This document shows, one piece after another, positions 54,956 through 64,000 of a DNA stretch of 64,000 nucleotides (position 1 is the stretch's first letter; the number at the start of each line of letters is the position of its first letter). The translations under genes were made by a program, and so were the position numbers. The notes below the pieces were generated by a model that saw only the letters and a program-made list of their open reading frames with translations, did no database searches and was not told where the DNA came from. This DNA comes from Sphingomonas sp. TDK1 (GTDB lineage Bacteria; Pseudomonadota; Alphaproteobacteria; Sphingomonadales; Sphingomonadaceae). The DNA is taken from assembly GCF_001650735.1 (NCBI RefSeq), contig NZ_LXVY01000029.1:1-64000 (forward strand), written 5' to 3'.

Positions 54956-54975
54956 ATCCCGGCTTTCGCCGGGAT
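54956..54975. repeat. REP-like hairpin
   Basis: ATCCCGGC TTTC GCCGGGAT is a perfect 8-bp stem within a GACGGATCCC...GGGATGG context common between sphingomonad genes. Lies after the stop of the small minus-strand gene at 55010 and could also end its transcript. The region 54727-55009 otherwise has no gene. Confidence 0.55.
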
Positions 54976-55009
54976 GGTGGCCGGGGGCGGGGCCGGCGCC
55001 TCTAAACGC

Positions 55010-55312
55010 TCAACTGACCCGGCGCAGGTGCTTGCCGCCGTAGCGTTGGCCCAGATAATCGGCGAGGCGGTGAAGATAGCTGCGCGCGTTCGCCGCCTTG
55101 TCCGGGCAGCAGGGCAGCGGGTTCTTGCTGATCCCCTGCGCGCGGCGATCGACCTTCTGGCACAGCAGCTCCAGATCCTGGCGGGTGAGCAGGTTCTTTT
55201 CCCGCATTACACACAACAGGCTCTCGAGGATGATCATGGACTCTTCCGCGGCCTGAACCGGAATCTGGGGCAGGGCCTGATCTTGCGTGGGGTGCACTCC
55301 GTTCAGCGACAC
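55010..55312 (-). CDS. Small hypothetical protein
   Basis: 100 residues from GTG 55312, which has AGGAGAAGGAGAGG upstream; upstream in-frame ATG 55369 would include that ribosome binding site. Helical: ESMIILESLLCVMREKNLLT, LLCQKVDRRAQG, then a basic tail with YLHRLADYLGQRYGGKHLRR. Not recognised. Lies just beyond the end of the RND operon in the same direction. Confidence 0.55.
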   Translation of the reverse strand: MSLNGVHPTQDQALPQIPVQAAEESMIILESLLCVMREKNLLTRQDLELLCQKVDRRAQGISKNPLPCCPDKAANARSYLHRLADYLGQRYGGKHLRRVS

Positions 55313-55373
55313 GACACCTCTCCTTCTCCTATTGGATCCAGAGAGTATGCCGATTTTCGCAAGTGGCAAGCGT

Positions 55374-56804
55374 CTAGTCGAGTCCGCCGCCTAAGGATCT
55401 GTACAGGGTTACCAAATTGCTCGCGCGGGTCAGCCGGGTGGTGACGAGGCTCTGCTCGGCGGCATAGGCACTGCGCTGCGAATCGAGCACGGTGAGGAAC
55501 GAATCGACTCCCGCCCGGTAGCGCGCATCGGAAAGGCGCGCAGCGACTTCCGCCGCATTGGCCCGCGCACTTTGCGCCCGGAGCTGCTCGTCGATCGTGC
55601 CGCGCTGCGCCAGCGCATCGGCGACTTCGCGGAAGGCGGTCTGGATTGTCTTCTGGTAGGTGGCCACCGCGGCCTCGCGCGAGGCCTTGGAATAATCGAG
55701 GTTCGCTTGATTCTTGCCGAAGTTGAAGATGTTCAGCGAGGCGGAGGGCGACACCGTATAGGTATCGCTGTTCGATCCGAAGAGCTTGCCGATCGTCGAG
55801 GCGATCGAGCCGACCGTCGCGGTGAGCGAGATCCTCGGGAAGAAAGCCGCACGCGCGGCGCCGATATTGGCGTTTTGCGCGATCAGCTGGTGCTCTGCCT
55901 GGAGTACGTCCGGGCGGCGCAGCAGCACTTCGGACGGCACGTTGCCGGGCAGCGCGTCGATCGTCGCCTTGGCGTCGCCCAGCGTATCCGGCAGCAGCTC
56001 GGGTGCCACGGTGGCGCCAGTGAGCAACTGCAGCGCGTTGATGTCCTGTGCGATCCGTGTCTGCGCGGTGGCGACGTCGTTGCGGGCGGATTCGTAGCTC
56101 GTCTCGGCCTGACGCGACTCCAGTTCCGAGGCGGTGCCGATGCGGAACTGGGCACGGGTTAGCTCCAGCGATTGTTGGAATGCCTTGAGCGTATTCTGCG
56201 CGATGGCGAGCTGCTCCCGGTCCGACGCGAGGGTGAGCCAAGCGCTGGCGATCTCGCCGATCAGAGAGACGCGGGTGGCGCGTTGCGCCTCGCTGCTGGC
56301 GAAATATTGTTCCTGTGCGGCACGGCTGAGGTTCCGGATACGCCCGAACAGGTCGACCTCGAAGGAGGTGATTCCCGCAGACACGCTGAAGTTCTGGACA
56401 TCCTGCACGCCGGCACCGCCCAGCGCGCCGCCGGCGCTCGCCGCGAATTGTGCGGTGTTGGTGTAGGTGCCGGTGCCGGTCGCGCCGATCGCGGGGAACA
56501 GGTCCGCCCGCTGCGCCCGGTATTGCGCCCGCGCCTGCAGCACGTTGGCGGCCGCGAGGCGCAGGTCCTGGTTGTTGTCCAGGCCCAGCTGGATCACCCG
56601 GCGCAGGCGTTCGTCGACGAAGAAGTCGCGCCAGCCGACCTTGCTAATGTCCGGCGCGTCGGTAGCGGCGGCCGGGTAGACGCCGCCCTGGGGCAGCGCC
56701 GCCGGCACCGCCGGCTCCGGCCGGCTATACTTGGGAGCTAGGTTGCAGCCCGCGAGCGTGGTGCTCGCGGCCAGTACGAGGAGCAGGGGGAAGCGGTTGG
56801 TCAC
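55374..56804 (-). CDS. RND efflux outer-membrane lipoprotein (NodT/OprM type)
   Basis: 476 residues. Lipoprotein signal with lipobox TLAGC (Cys19), then APKYSRPEPAVP. Two repeats of the TolC-like coiled-coil and strand pattern follow (ELTRAQFRIGTASELESRQA; AEVAARLSDARYRAGVDSFL). It forms the exit channel of the tripartite pump. Five bases separate it from the permease gene, in the order adaptor - permease - channel. Confidence 0.94.
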   Translation of the reverse strand: MTNRFPLLLVLAASTTLAGCNLAPKYSRPEPAVPAALPQGGVYPAAATDAPDISKVGWRDFFVDERLRRVIQLGLDNNQDLRLAAANVLQARAQYRAQRADLFPAIGATGTGTYTNTAQFAASAGGALGGAGVQDVQNFSVSAGITSFEVDLFGRIRNLSRAAQEQYFASSEAQRATRVSLIGEIASAWLTLASDREQLAIAQNTLKAFQQSLELTRAQFRIGTASELESRQAETSYESARNDVATAQTRIAQDINALQLLTGATVAPELLPDTLGDAKATIDALPGNVPSEVLLRRPDVLQAEHQLIAQNANIGAARAAFFPRISLTATVGSIASTIGKLFGSNSDTYTVSPSASLNIFNFGKNQANLDYSKASREAAVATYQKTIQTAFREVADALAQRGTIDEQLRAQSARANAAEVAARLSDARYRAGVDSFLTVLDSQRSAYAAEQSLVTTRLTRASNLVTLYRSLGGGLD

Positions 56805-56809
56805 GGCCG

Positions 56810-59800
56810 TCAGGCTCCCTGCGACGCCGAGGCGCCGCCGTCATGGGTGGTTGCGGGGGGCGTCTGGTTCTTGTTGCGGCGGCGATCGAACAGATTGCGC
56901 ACCACCACGAAGAACATCGGCACCAGGAAGATGGCGAGGATCGTGGCGGAAAGCATCCCGCCTACCACCGAACGGCCGATGGCGTGCTGGCCGCCGGCGC
57001 CCGCGCCGGTGGAGATCGCCAGCGGCAACACGCCGAAGACGAAGGCGAGGCTGGTCATCAGGATCGGGCGTAGACGCAGCTTGGCGGCTTCCACGGCGGC
57101 GTCGAAGGCGCTCATGCCTTCGCGCATCCGTTCTTCCGCGAATTCCACGATCAGGATCGCGTTCTTCGCCGACACGCCGATCGTGGTGATAAGGCCGACC
57201 TGCAGGTAGATGTCGTTGTTCAGCCCGGTGAGCCACGCAGCGAGCAGCGCGCCGACCACGCCGAGCGGCACCACCAGGATGACCGAGATCGGCACCGACC
57301 AGCTTTCGTAGAGCGCGGCTAGGCAGAGGAACACGATCAGCAGCGACAGCGCGTAGAGTGCCGGTGCCTGGCCGCCGGAGAGACGCTCTTCGTACGACAG
57401 GCCGGTCCATTCGAGCTGGGTGCCCGGCGGCAGCTTGGCGTGGATCGCCTCCATCGCCGCCATGGCGTCGCCGGTCGACACGCCGGGTGCCGGCGAGCCG
57501 AGGATTTCGATCGCAGGCAGGCCGTTGTAGCGGGTGAGCTGCACCGGCGCTTGCTCCCAGCTAAGCGTCGAGAAGGCGGTGTAGGGCGTCATCGTTCCCG
57601 TGGGGCCGCGGACGAACAGGTTGGCGATGTCCTCGGGCTTCAGGCGGTACGGTGCGTCGGCCTGGACATAGACGCGTTTGACGCGGCCGCGGTCGATGAA
57701 ATCGTTGACATAGGACCCGCCCCAGGCGGTGGCGATGGTGCTGTTGACCGAAGACAGATCCAGGCCGAGCGCCTTGGCCTTGTCCTGATCGACGTCGACC
57801 TTGAGCTGCGGCGCGTCTTCCAGCGAGTTCGGGCGCACGCCGACCAGGCGCTTGTCCTGCATCGCCATGCCCAGCATCATGTTGCGAGCCTGGAGCAGGC
57901 GCTCATGTCCGATGCCGCCGGTGTCGACGAGCTGGAGGTCGAAGCCGGTAGCGTTGCCCAGCTCCTGCACGGCAGGCGGGGTGATCGCGAAGATAAGGCC
58001 GTCACGATATTGCGCAAAGACGCCCATGGCACGGCCGACGATCGACTGGGCGACATTGGCGTTGCCCTTGCGCTCCGACCAGTCCTTGAGCGGCATGAAG
58101 GCGAGGCCGCTGTTCTGGCCGGCACCAGCGAAGCTGAAGCCGTTGATCGTGAACACGCCCTTCACGTTGCCGCCTTCCTTCTGGAGGAAGTGGTCGCGGA
58201 TCAGGTCGAGGCCCTTTTCGGTACGCGCCGAGGTGGCGCCTGCCGGACCCTGAACCAAGGCGATCATGATGCCCTGGTCTTCTTCCGGAAGGAAGCCGCT
58301 GGGCAGGCGCATGAACAACAGGCTCATGCCCCCGACGATCAGCAGATAGACCAGCCCGGAGCGCTTCCAGCTGCGGGCGGTGCTGCGCACGCCTCTTTCG
58401 TACTTCTCCTGGCCGCGATCAAACTTTTCATTGAACCAGCGGAAGAAGCGCGAGAGCGGCCCGTTGCCTTCCAGCTTGTCCGGGTCGTGCGGCTTGAGGA
58501 TGGTGGCGCAGAGCGCGGGCGTCAGCACCAGTGCGACGACTACCGACAGCACCATTGCCGACACGATCGTGATCGAGAACTGGCGATAGATCACGCCGGT
58601 CGACCCGCCGAAGAACGCCATCGGCAGGAACACCGCCGACAGGACCATGGCGACGCCGATCAGCGCGCTGCTGATCTCGTCCATCGACTTGCGGGCGGCA
58701 TCGATCGGGCTGAGATGCTCGGTGGTGATCAGGCGGTCGACATTTTCGACGACGACGATCGCGTCGTCGACGAGCAAGCCGATCGCCAGCACCATGCCGA
58801 ACAGGGTGAGCGTGTTGATCGAGTAGCCTGCTGCCGCCATCACCGCGAAGGTGCCGAGCAGCACCACCGGCACGGCGATCGTCGGGATCAGCGTGGCGCG
58901 GAAGTTCTGCAGGAACAGGAACATCACGAGGAAGACGAGCACCACCGCTTCGATCAGCGTGTGGACCACCTGCTCGACCGACAGGCGGACGAACGGGGTG
59001 GTGTCGTACGGGTAGATCACCTTGATGTCGGGCGGGAAGGTCTTGGCGATCTCGTTCACGCGCGCCTTGACCGCGTCGACCGTGGTCAGGGCGTTCGCGC
59101 CAGGGGCGAGCTTGATGCCGATGCCGGCGCCGGGCTTGCCGTTCCACTTGGAATCGAAGCCGTAATTCTCGGCGCCGATCTCCACCCGGGCGACGTCGCC
59201 AAGGCGCACCACCGACGCGTCGGTGGCACTCTTCAGGCGGATCTGCGCGAACTGGTCCGGCGTAGTGAGGCGGGATTGCACCGAGACAGTGGCGTTGAGC
59301 ATCTGCTCCTTGGGCGCCGGGCGCGCGCCCAGCTGGCCGGCCGAGACCTGCGCGTTCTGCGCGCGGATCGCGCTCGTCACATCGTCCATGGTGAGCGCGT
59401 ATTTGTTCAGCTTCACCGGATCGATCCAGACACGCATCGCATATTGCGAGCCGAAGATCTGGGTGTCGCCGACGCCGTTCACGCGCGACAGCGGATCCTG
59501 CAGCTTGGACACCGCATAGTCCGCAAGGTCGGTGCCGCTGTGCGACCCGTCTTCCGAATAAAGGCCGATCACGACCAGGAAGTTCCTGGTGGCCTTGGCG
59601 ACCTGCAGGCCTTGCTGCTGCACTTCCTGCGGCAGGAGCGGGGTGGCCGCCTGCAGCTTGTTCTGTACCTGCACCTGGGCGATGTCAGGGTTGGTACCCT
59701 GCTCGAACGTCAGCGTGATCGTGACCGTGCCTGCCGACGAGGACGAGGACGAGAAGTAAAGAAGGTGGTCGATCCCCTTCAGCTGCTGCTCGATGATCTG

Positions 59801-59986
59801 CGTCGTCGTGTTTTCCAGCGTTTTCGCGTCCGCGCCCGGATAGGTCGCGGTGATCGAGACGGACGGCGGCGCGATCGCCGGGAACTGCGCGATCGGCAGC
59901 GTGCGGATCGCGAGGATGCCCGCGAGCATGATGATGATCGCAATGACCCACGCGAAGATGGGCCTATCGATGAAATAGCGCGACAT
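56810..59986 (-). CDS. RND multidrug efflux permease, HAE-1 (AcrB-like)
   Basis: 1058 residues, 12 membrane helices. The N-terminus SRYFIDRPIFAWVIAIIIML, proton-relay Asp pair in GLLVDDAIVVVENV and the porter domain with NTTTQIIEQQLKGI are typical of AcrB/MexB. It exports hydrophobic drugs or solvents using proton-motive force. Six bases follow the adaptor gene. Confidence 0.97.
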   Translation of the reverse strand: MSRYFIDRPIFAWVIAIIIMLAGILAIRTLPIAQFPAIAPPSVSITATYPGADAKTLENTTTQIIEQQLKGIDHLLYFSSSSSSAGTVTITLTFEQGTNPDIAQVQVQNKLQAATPLLPQEVQQQGLQVAKATRNFLVVIGLYSEDGSHSGTDLADYAVSKLQDPLSRVNGVGDTQIFGSQYAMRVWIDPVKLNKYALTMDDVTSAIRAQNAQVSAGQLGARPAPKEQMLNATVSVQSRLTTPDQFAQIRLKSATDASVVRLGDVARVEIGAENYGFDSKWNGKPGAGIGIKLAPGANALTTVDAVKARVNEIAKTFPPDIKVIYPYDTTPFVRLSVEQVVHTLIEAVVLVFLVMFLFLQNFRATLIPTIAVPVVLLGTFAVMAAAGYSINTLTLFGMVLAIGLLVDDAIVVVENVDRLITTEHLSPIDAARKSMDEISSALIGVAMVLSAVFLPMAFFGGSTGVIYRQFSITIVSAMVLSVVVALVLTPALCATILKPHDPDKLEGNGPLSRFFRWFNEKFDRGQEKYERGVRSTARSWKRSGLVYLLIVGGMSLLFMRLPSGFLPEEDQGIMIALVQGPAGATSARTEKGLDLIRDHFLQKEGGNVKGVFTINGFSFAGAGQNSGLAFMPLKDWSERKGNANVAQSIVGRAMGVFAQYRDGLIFAITPPAVQELGNATGFDLQLVDTGGIGHERLLQARNMMLGMAMQDKRLVGVRPNSLEDAPQLKVDVDQDKAKALGLDLSSVNSTIATAWGGSYVNDFIDRGRVKRVYVQADAPYRLKPEDIANLFVRGPTGTMTPYTAFSTLSWEQAPVQLTRYNGLPAIEILGSPAPGVSTGDAMAAMEAIHAKLPPGTQLEWTGLSYEERLSGGQAPALYALSLLIVFLCLAALYESWSVPISVILVVPLGVVGALLAAWLTGLNNDIYLQVGLITTIGVSAKNAILIVEFAEERMREGMSAFDAAVEAAKLRLRPILMTSLAFVFGVLPLAISTGAGAGGQHAIGRSVVGGMLSATILAIFLVPMFFVVVRNLFDRRRNKNQTPPATTHDGGASASQGA

Positions 59987-59992
59987 GGGGGG

Positions 59993-61198
59993 TTACTCCC
60001 CTTGCGCGGGCTTGGCGCCCGCCTGGCCTTGCCCTTCGGCAGGCTTGGCGTTGGGGTTCCACGGCTGCGGGGTGACCGGCATGCCCGGACGCAGCATCAT
60101 TGCGCCCTCGACGATTACCTTGTCGCCCGGCTTCACGCCGCCGGTGACGATCCAGCTTTCGCCGGCGGTACGGCTGGTCTGGATCGGGCGCGGCTCGATC
60201 TTGTTCTCGGCGCCGATGACCATGACGATCGGGTTGCCGCGCTCGTCGCGGCTCACCGCACGTTGCGGTACCAGCATTGCGTTCTGCTGCGTACCCTCAA
60301 CGAGATGGGCGCGGACGAACATGCCCGGCAGCAACAGGCTGTTGGGGTTGGGGAACAACGCGCGGATCACCTGGCTGCCGGTCGTCTCGTCGACGGTGAC
60401 GTCGGCGAAGCGCAGCGTGCCCTGCGGGCCGTAGCTGGTGCCGTCCTCCAGCGTCACGGCGACCTTGGCGTTGCCGTCGCGGGCGACCTTGCCGGCCATG
60501 ATCTGCTGGCGCAGTTTGAGGATGTCCGCGCTCGACTGCTGGATGTCGACATAGATCGGATCGAGCCGCTGGATCGTGGTCAGCGCGTTGGCCTGGGAGG
60601 CGGAAACCAGTGCGCCGGTGGTGAACACCGAACGACCGATCTTGCCGCTGATCGGCGCGCGGATCGTGGTGCGGGCGAGGTCGATCTCTGCGGTCGCGAG
60701 CGCGGCCTTCTGCGCGGCGACATCAGCGCGGGCCTGCGCGGCGCTGGTCACCGCATTTTCGTAATCCTGCTTCGAGATCGCGTTGATCTTGGCAAGTTCG
60801 CCGTAGCGGCGGGCGAGTGCCTCGCTGGAGGCGATCGCGGCTTGGGCGCGGGTCAGCGCGGCACGGGCGCTGGCGACGGCGGCGCGATAGGGCGCGGGGT
60901 CGATCCGGTAGAGCGGCTGGCCCTGGCGCACCATGTCGCCTTCGGTGAACAGCCGCTCGAGGATCAGGCCGTTGACCTGCGGGCGCACGTCGGAGCTCTC
61001 ATAGGGGCTCAGCCGGCCGGGCAGTTCGCTGGTGAGCGGCACGGCCTGCTGCTGGACGACGACATAGGAGACGGGCGGCGGCGGCGCCTTTTGGCCACCG
61101 GTGCCGCCGGGGCCCCCGGCACCCTGCTGCTGGGACTGGCCGCCACAGGCAGCGAGGACGAGCGCGAGAGCCGGCGCGGTGTGACGGAAAAAAGTCAT
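59993..61198 (-). CDS. RND efflux periplasmic adaptor (AcrA-like)
   Basis: 401 residues from ATG 61198 (MTFFRHTAPALALVLAACGG), a lipoprotein with Cys18. A proline-rich spacer, a biotinyl-lipoyl-like half-motif (SSDVRPQVNGLILERLFTEG), a helical hairpin, a beta-barrel and a membrane-proximal domain follow. First gene of the pump operon, divergent from the TetR gene across a palindromic operator. Confidence 0.95.
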   Translation of the reverse strand: MTFFRHTAPALALVLAACGGQSQQQGAGGPGGTGGQKAPPPPVSYVVVQQQAVPLTSELPGRLSPYESSDVRPQVNGLILERLFTEGDMVRQGQPLYRIDPAPYRAAVASARAALTRAQAAIASSEALARRYGELAKINAISKQDYENAVTSAAQARADVAAQKAALATAEIDLARTTIRAPISGKIGRSVFTTGALVSASQANALTTIQRLDPIYVDIQQSSADILKLRQQIMAGKVARDGNAKVAVTLEDGTSYGPQGTLRFADVTVDETTGSQVIRALFPNPNSLLLPGMFVRAHLVEGTQQNAMLVPQRAVSRDERGNPIVMVIGAENKIEPRPIQTSRTAGESWIVTGGVKPGDKVIVEGAMMLRPGMPVTPQPWNPNAKPAEGQGQAGAKPAQGE

Positions 61199-61223
61199 GC
61201 GGAAGCCTGCCGTTGTGTTATAT

Positions 61224-61243
61224 GTGAGTGAACGTTCGCTCAC
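61224..61243. promoter_or_regulatory. TetR-type palindromic operator
   Basis: GTGAGTGAAC at 61224-61233 is mirrored by GTTCGCTCAC at 61234-61243, with one mismatch in ten pairs. A related half (GTGAGTGACT) lies at about 61262. The site is between the adaptor start (61198) and tetR (61301), the expected place for a repressor that controls both genes. Confidence 0.75.
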
Positions 61244-61300
61244 ATTCGCCGCTACTGCGAAGTGAGTGACTCGGTCAAGATGGTTTTATAGGGACGCCCG

Positions 61301-61933
61301 ATGGCAGAAACCACGGAAGAAGGCGGGGTTCCACACCGCGACAAGGCGTTGTTGCGGCGCGAGAAAATTGTGTCCGCTGCGCGCAGGTTGTTCATTGCGA
61401 ACGGTTTTCACGCAACCGGCGTAGCCCAGATCGCCAAAGAATCGGGCATTGCGGTAGGTCAAATTTATCGAGATTTTTCTTCGAAGGAGGCGATCGTCGC
61501 GGAGATCGTGCAGGCGGACTGCATGGATTTCCTCGCACCCGACTCGCTCTGCGCAGGTATCAAAAGCGGCGATCCGGAGTTTGTGTGGAACTGGCTGGGC
61601 GACTTCATCCGTCCTGAGCCTGACGAGTCCGATCCGCTTTTTGCGGAGATCGTCGCTGAGTCGGCGCGCAACGAACGCATTGCGGTGATCTTCGAGGATA
61701 CGCGGGAGGACGTACGCGGGACGATGCTCGCGGCGCTCTCGTCGCTGATCCCGGGGGAGGCCTTTGCCGATCGGCGTTGCGCGCTGGCCGATGTGATTAC
61801 CGCGACCGCGCTGGGGCTGATGCAGCACCGCTTCCTCAGCCCCGCCGAGGACACCGATCGTGCCGCGGCACTGGTGCTGAAGATGATCCGGCGTGAAGTC
61901 GCCGAAATGCAGGCCGAGGCTGCAGGGAGTTGA
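61301..61933 (+). CDS. TetR/AcrR family repressor
   Basis: 210 residues. N-terminal helix-turn-helix: RREKIVSAARRLFIANGFHA, then VAQIAKESGIAVGQIYRDF. The ligand domain (about 75-205) is variable. Probably represses the divergent RND operon and itself, released by pump substrates; this is inferred from position and the shared operator. Confidence 0.93.
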   Translation: MAETTEEGGVPHRDKALLRREKIVSAARRLFIANGFHATGVAQIAKESGIAVGQIYRDFSSKEAIVAEIVQADCMDFLAPDSLCAGIKSGDPEFVWNWLGDFIRPEPDESDPLFAEIVAESARNERIAVIFEDTREDVRGTMLAALSSLIPGEAFADRRCALADVITATALGLMQHRFLSPAEDTDRAAALVLKMIRREVAEMQAEAAGS

Positions 61934-61978
61934 GCGCGCCATTCTGGAAGCTGCGGCCTTGATATGCGAAGGGGCGGC

Positions 61979-62743
61979 ATGAGCATGGTCCCCTCGTCTC
62001 GCGTCGCGCTGTTCGTCACCTGCCTGGTGGACGCGATGCGGCCGCGGATAGGCTTTGCAGCGCTTCGGGCGCTAGCCGATGCCGGCTGCGAGGTGGTGGT
62101 TCCGCAAGCGCAGACCTGCTGCGGCCAACCCGCGCTTAACTCGGGCGACCGCGCGACCGCGACCGACTTCGCGCGGCGCAACGTCGCGATGCTGGAGGTC
62201 TATGACGCGATCGTCGTGCCTTCCGGCAGCTGCGCAGGCACGATGCGGTGCCGTTATCCCGAGCTGCTCGCCGAGGACCCGGAATGGAGCGCGCGGGCGG
62301 AGGGGGTGGCTGCGAAGACCTGGGAAGTGCTTGCCTATCTCGATGCGCGCGGCTGGCGGCCCGCGGGCGTGGCGCTGCCGGCGAGCGCGACCTATCATGA
62401 CAGCTGCTCCGGCCTGCGCGAGCTCGGCATCAAGGCGCAGCCGCGGCGGCTGCTGGGCGCGGTGGACGGGCTCGATCTGGTGCCGCTGGCGGGCGAGGAG
62501 ACCTGCTGCGGCTTCGGCGGCACCTTCTGCGTGAAATACCCCGCCATCTCCAACGCGATCGCCGACGAGAAGGCGGCGGCGGTGGAGGCGAGCGGCGCGG
62601 GGCTGCTGCTCGCGGGGGATCTCGGCTGCCTGATGAACATGGCGGGCAAGCTGCATCGGCGCGGATCGGACGTGCGGGCCTTCCACACCATCGAGGTGCT
62701 GGCGGGCATGGCCGACGGCCCGGCGATCGGGGAAGCGCAATGA
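61979..62743 (+). CDS. lutA: Lactate utilisation protein LutA, Fe-S oxidoreductase subunit
   Basis: 254 residues. Two cysteine-rich CCG domains: QTCCGQPALNSG and ETCCGFGGTFCVKYP, with cysteines also in FVTCLVDAMRP and HDSCSGLRELG. Belongs to the YkgE/LutA group of L-lactate oxidation. ATG 61979 follows GAAGGGGCGGC; in-frame ATGs at 61964 and 61985 are alternatives. Overlaps lutB. Confidence 0.93.
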   Translation: MSMVPSSRVALFVTCLVDAMRPRIGFAALRALADAGCEVVVPQAQTCCGQPALNSGDRATATDFARRNVAMLEVYDAIVVPSGSCAGTMRCRYPELLAEDPEWSARAEGVAAKTWEVLAYLDARGWRPAGVALPASATYHDSCSGLRELGIKAQPRRLLGAVDGLDLVPLAGEETCCGFGGTFCVKYPAISNAIADEKAAAVEASGAGLLLAGDLGCLMNMAGKLHRRGSDVRAFHTIEVLAGMADGPAIGEAQ

Positions 62744-64000
62744 GCCGGGCCTTCGACGCGCGGGTCGATGCCGCGCTCGCCGACCGGCAGCTCAAGATCG
62801 CGGTCGAGCGCACCGCCGGCACCGCCGAGGCCAAGCGGGGTGCTGCGATCGGCGTCTGGCCCAGTTTCGCGGCGGCACGCGAACGGGCGGCGGCGATCAA
62901 GGACCATGTGATCGCCAATCTCGGCGCCTATCTCGTCCAGTTCGAGGCGGCGGCGACCGCTTCGGGGGCGACGGTGCATTGGGCCCAAACCGCCGACGAA
63001 GCCTGCGCGATCGTGGTTGAGATCTGCCGCAAGGCGGGGGCGAAGAGCGTCGCCCGCTCCAAGTCGATGCTCGGCGAGGAGATCGGGCTGCCGCATGCCC
63101 TTGAAGCGGCGGGGATCGGCCGGGTCGAGACCGATCTGGCCGAACACATCATCCAGCTCGCCGGCGAGCGGCCCTCGCACATCATCTGGCCGGCGATGCA
63201 CAAGACGCGCGAGCAGGTCTCCGAACTGTTCCACGCCCGCCACCGCGAGCCGCATGTCGAGGAAAGCATCGTCGCGATGGCGGCGAGCGCACGGCGGCAG
63301 TTGCGCGGCGAGATGCTGGGCGCCGATGTCGGCATCTCGGGCGCCAATTTCCTGATCGCCGATAGCGGGCAAATCTGCACCGTCACCAACGAGGGCAATG
63401 CCGAACTCTCGCTGGTGCCGCCGCGCGTCCATATCGTCACCGCCGGGATCGAGAAGCTGGTCCCCTCGATGGACCATGCGGTGCATCTGCTGCGGCTGCT
63501 CGCCCGCTCGGCGACCGGCGCGGCGCTGACGCAATATACCACCTTCTATGCCGGGCCGAAGCGGGCAGGGGACCACGACGGGCCGGAGGAGATGCACATC
63601 GTGCTGGTCGACAATGGCCGCAGCGCGATGCGCGACGAGGGGCTGGCGGAGATGCTCCGCTGCATCCGCTGCGGCGCGTGCATGAACCACTGCGTGGTGT
63701 TCCGCCAGATCGGCGGCCATGCCTATGGCGGCACCTATCCGGGGCCGATGGGATCGGTGCTCACCCCTGCGCTCGACGGGCTGGCGGCGAACCGCGATCT
63801 GCCGAACGCGTGCACGATGAACGGCAAGTGCCAGGAGGTGTGCCCGGTCGCGATCCCCCTGCCGACCTTGCTGCGCGGCTGGCGCGAGAAGAGCTGGCGC
63901 GAGGGACTGGAGCCGATGACCTTGCGGTCGGGGCTCGGCCTCTGGGCCTGGGCGGCGCGGCGGCCGTGGCTGTATCGGGCAGGGGTGCGCTGGGCGATCC
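62740..64000 (+). CDS. lutB: Lactate utilisation protein LutB (runs off the window)
   Basis: ATG 62740 overlaps the lutA stop (ATGA); 420 codons are visible with no stop before the end. The LUD domain (about residues 40-300) contains SKSMLGEEIGLPHAL and GADVGISGANFLIADSG. Two ferredoxin-type clusters follow in RCIRCGACMNHC and CTMNGKCQEVCPVAIP. It carries electrons in L-lactate oxidation with LutA and LutC; lutC is expected next. Confidence 0.94.
   Translation, partial: MSRAFDARVDAALADRQLKIAVERTAGTAEAKRGAAIGVWPSFAAARERAAAIKDHVIANLGAYLVQFEAAATASGATVHWAQTADEACAIVVEICRKAGAKSVARSKSMLGEEIGLPHALEAAGIGRVETDLAEHIIQLAGERPSHIIWPAMHKTREQVSELFHARHREPHVEESIVAMAASARRQLRGEMLGADVGISGANFLIADSGQICTVTNEGNAELSLVPPRVHIVTAGIEKLVPSMDHAVHLLRLLARSATGAALTQYTTFYAGPKRAGDHDGPEEMHIVLVDNGRSAMRDEGLAEMLRCIRCGACMNHCVVFRQIGGHAYGGTYPGPMGSVLTPALDGLAANRDLPNACTMNGKCQEVCPVAIPLPTLLRGWREKSWREGLEPMTLRSGLGLWAWAARRPWLYRAGVRWAI

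Noticed and set aside
57440..61231. A 1263-codon open frame antisense to the RND pump
   Set aside because: High GC and codon bias leave the antisense frame open; composition (His/Arg/Asp rich) is not protein-like and the sense genes are unmistakable.

Overview
The window reads as a high-GC alphaproteobacterium of the sphingomonad group, most likely Sphingomonas. Supporting this are a PEPxxWA-CTERM surface protein, a cysteine-free 41-residue ribosomal protein bL36, a K+-independent H+-pyrophosphatase, the YacG - RNase E/G-like - Maf - IF-1 gene order, and sphingomonad-style degenerate intergenic repeats. This assignment is inferred from gene content; no 16S gene is present.

Positions 1 to about 26.8 kb are a mosaic genomic island ending at a tRNA-Phe gene (26817-26892). 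Its left part holds mobilisation genes: a VirD2/DUF3363-type relaxase, a ribbon-helix-helix regulator and an AlpA/excisionase-like helix-turn-helix protein. No conjugation pore genes are in view. Next comes a four-gene overlapping run: a radical SAM protein with an extra cysteine cluster, a DEDDh exonuclease, a NadR-like P-loop NTPase and an aldo/keto reductase. Then come a gene split by an in-frame amber codon, and a Gp37/Gp68 three-Cys-motif gene between two divergent TcmP genes. Further right are an orphan hypothetical, a permuted NlpC/P60-like protein, a HEPN-like remnant, a putative PD-(D/E)XK protein, small hypothetical genes, and an IS66-family element that cut a small membrane gene. 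The right end has a KAP-like P-loop NTPase, two tRNA-half remnants, an OLD-like ATPase/TOPRIM protein, a tRNA-Arg 3' fragment with integrase arm-type repeats, and a P4-type integrase beside tRNA-Phe. The cargo looks like a defence or nucleic-acid-processing island, but no function is proven.

From 26.9 kb onward the genes are ordinary chromosome. They include yacG, an RNase E/G-like gene, maf and infA; hppA; a formaldehyde detoxification set (adhC, a VOC protein, S-formylglutathione hydrolase); and a disulfide reductase with a YedY-like sulfite-oxidase-fold protein. A FixLJ-type oxygen-sensing system follows, whose first gene is a receiver lacking its phospho-aspartate. Then come PhzF and GFA enzymes, a short patch of strain-specific genes (42.4-44.2 kb), a GNAT/M14 carboxypeptidase/DUF4136 lipoprotein set, bL36, a HAD phosphatase, a glycosyltransferase, the PEP-CTERM protein, an rRNA methyltransferase with threonine synthase, an aldo/keto reductase with a Gre-like protein, a fumarylacetoacetase-family enzyme, and an RND efflux operon divergent from its TetR regulator across a clear palindromic operator. 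The window ends inside lutB of a lactate-utilisation operon.

The strongest leads for new biology are the radical SAM/exonuclease/NTPase/reductase run (3.5-6.7 kb), the double-TcmP/Gp37-68 module (7.6-10.9 kb) and the tRNA-derived att scars around the integrase.
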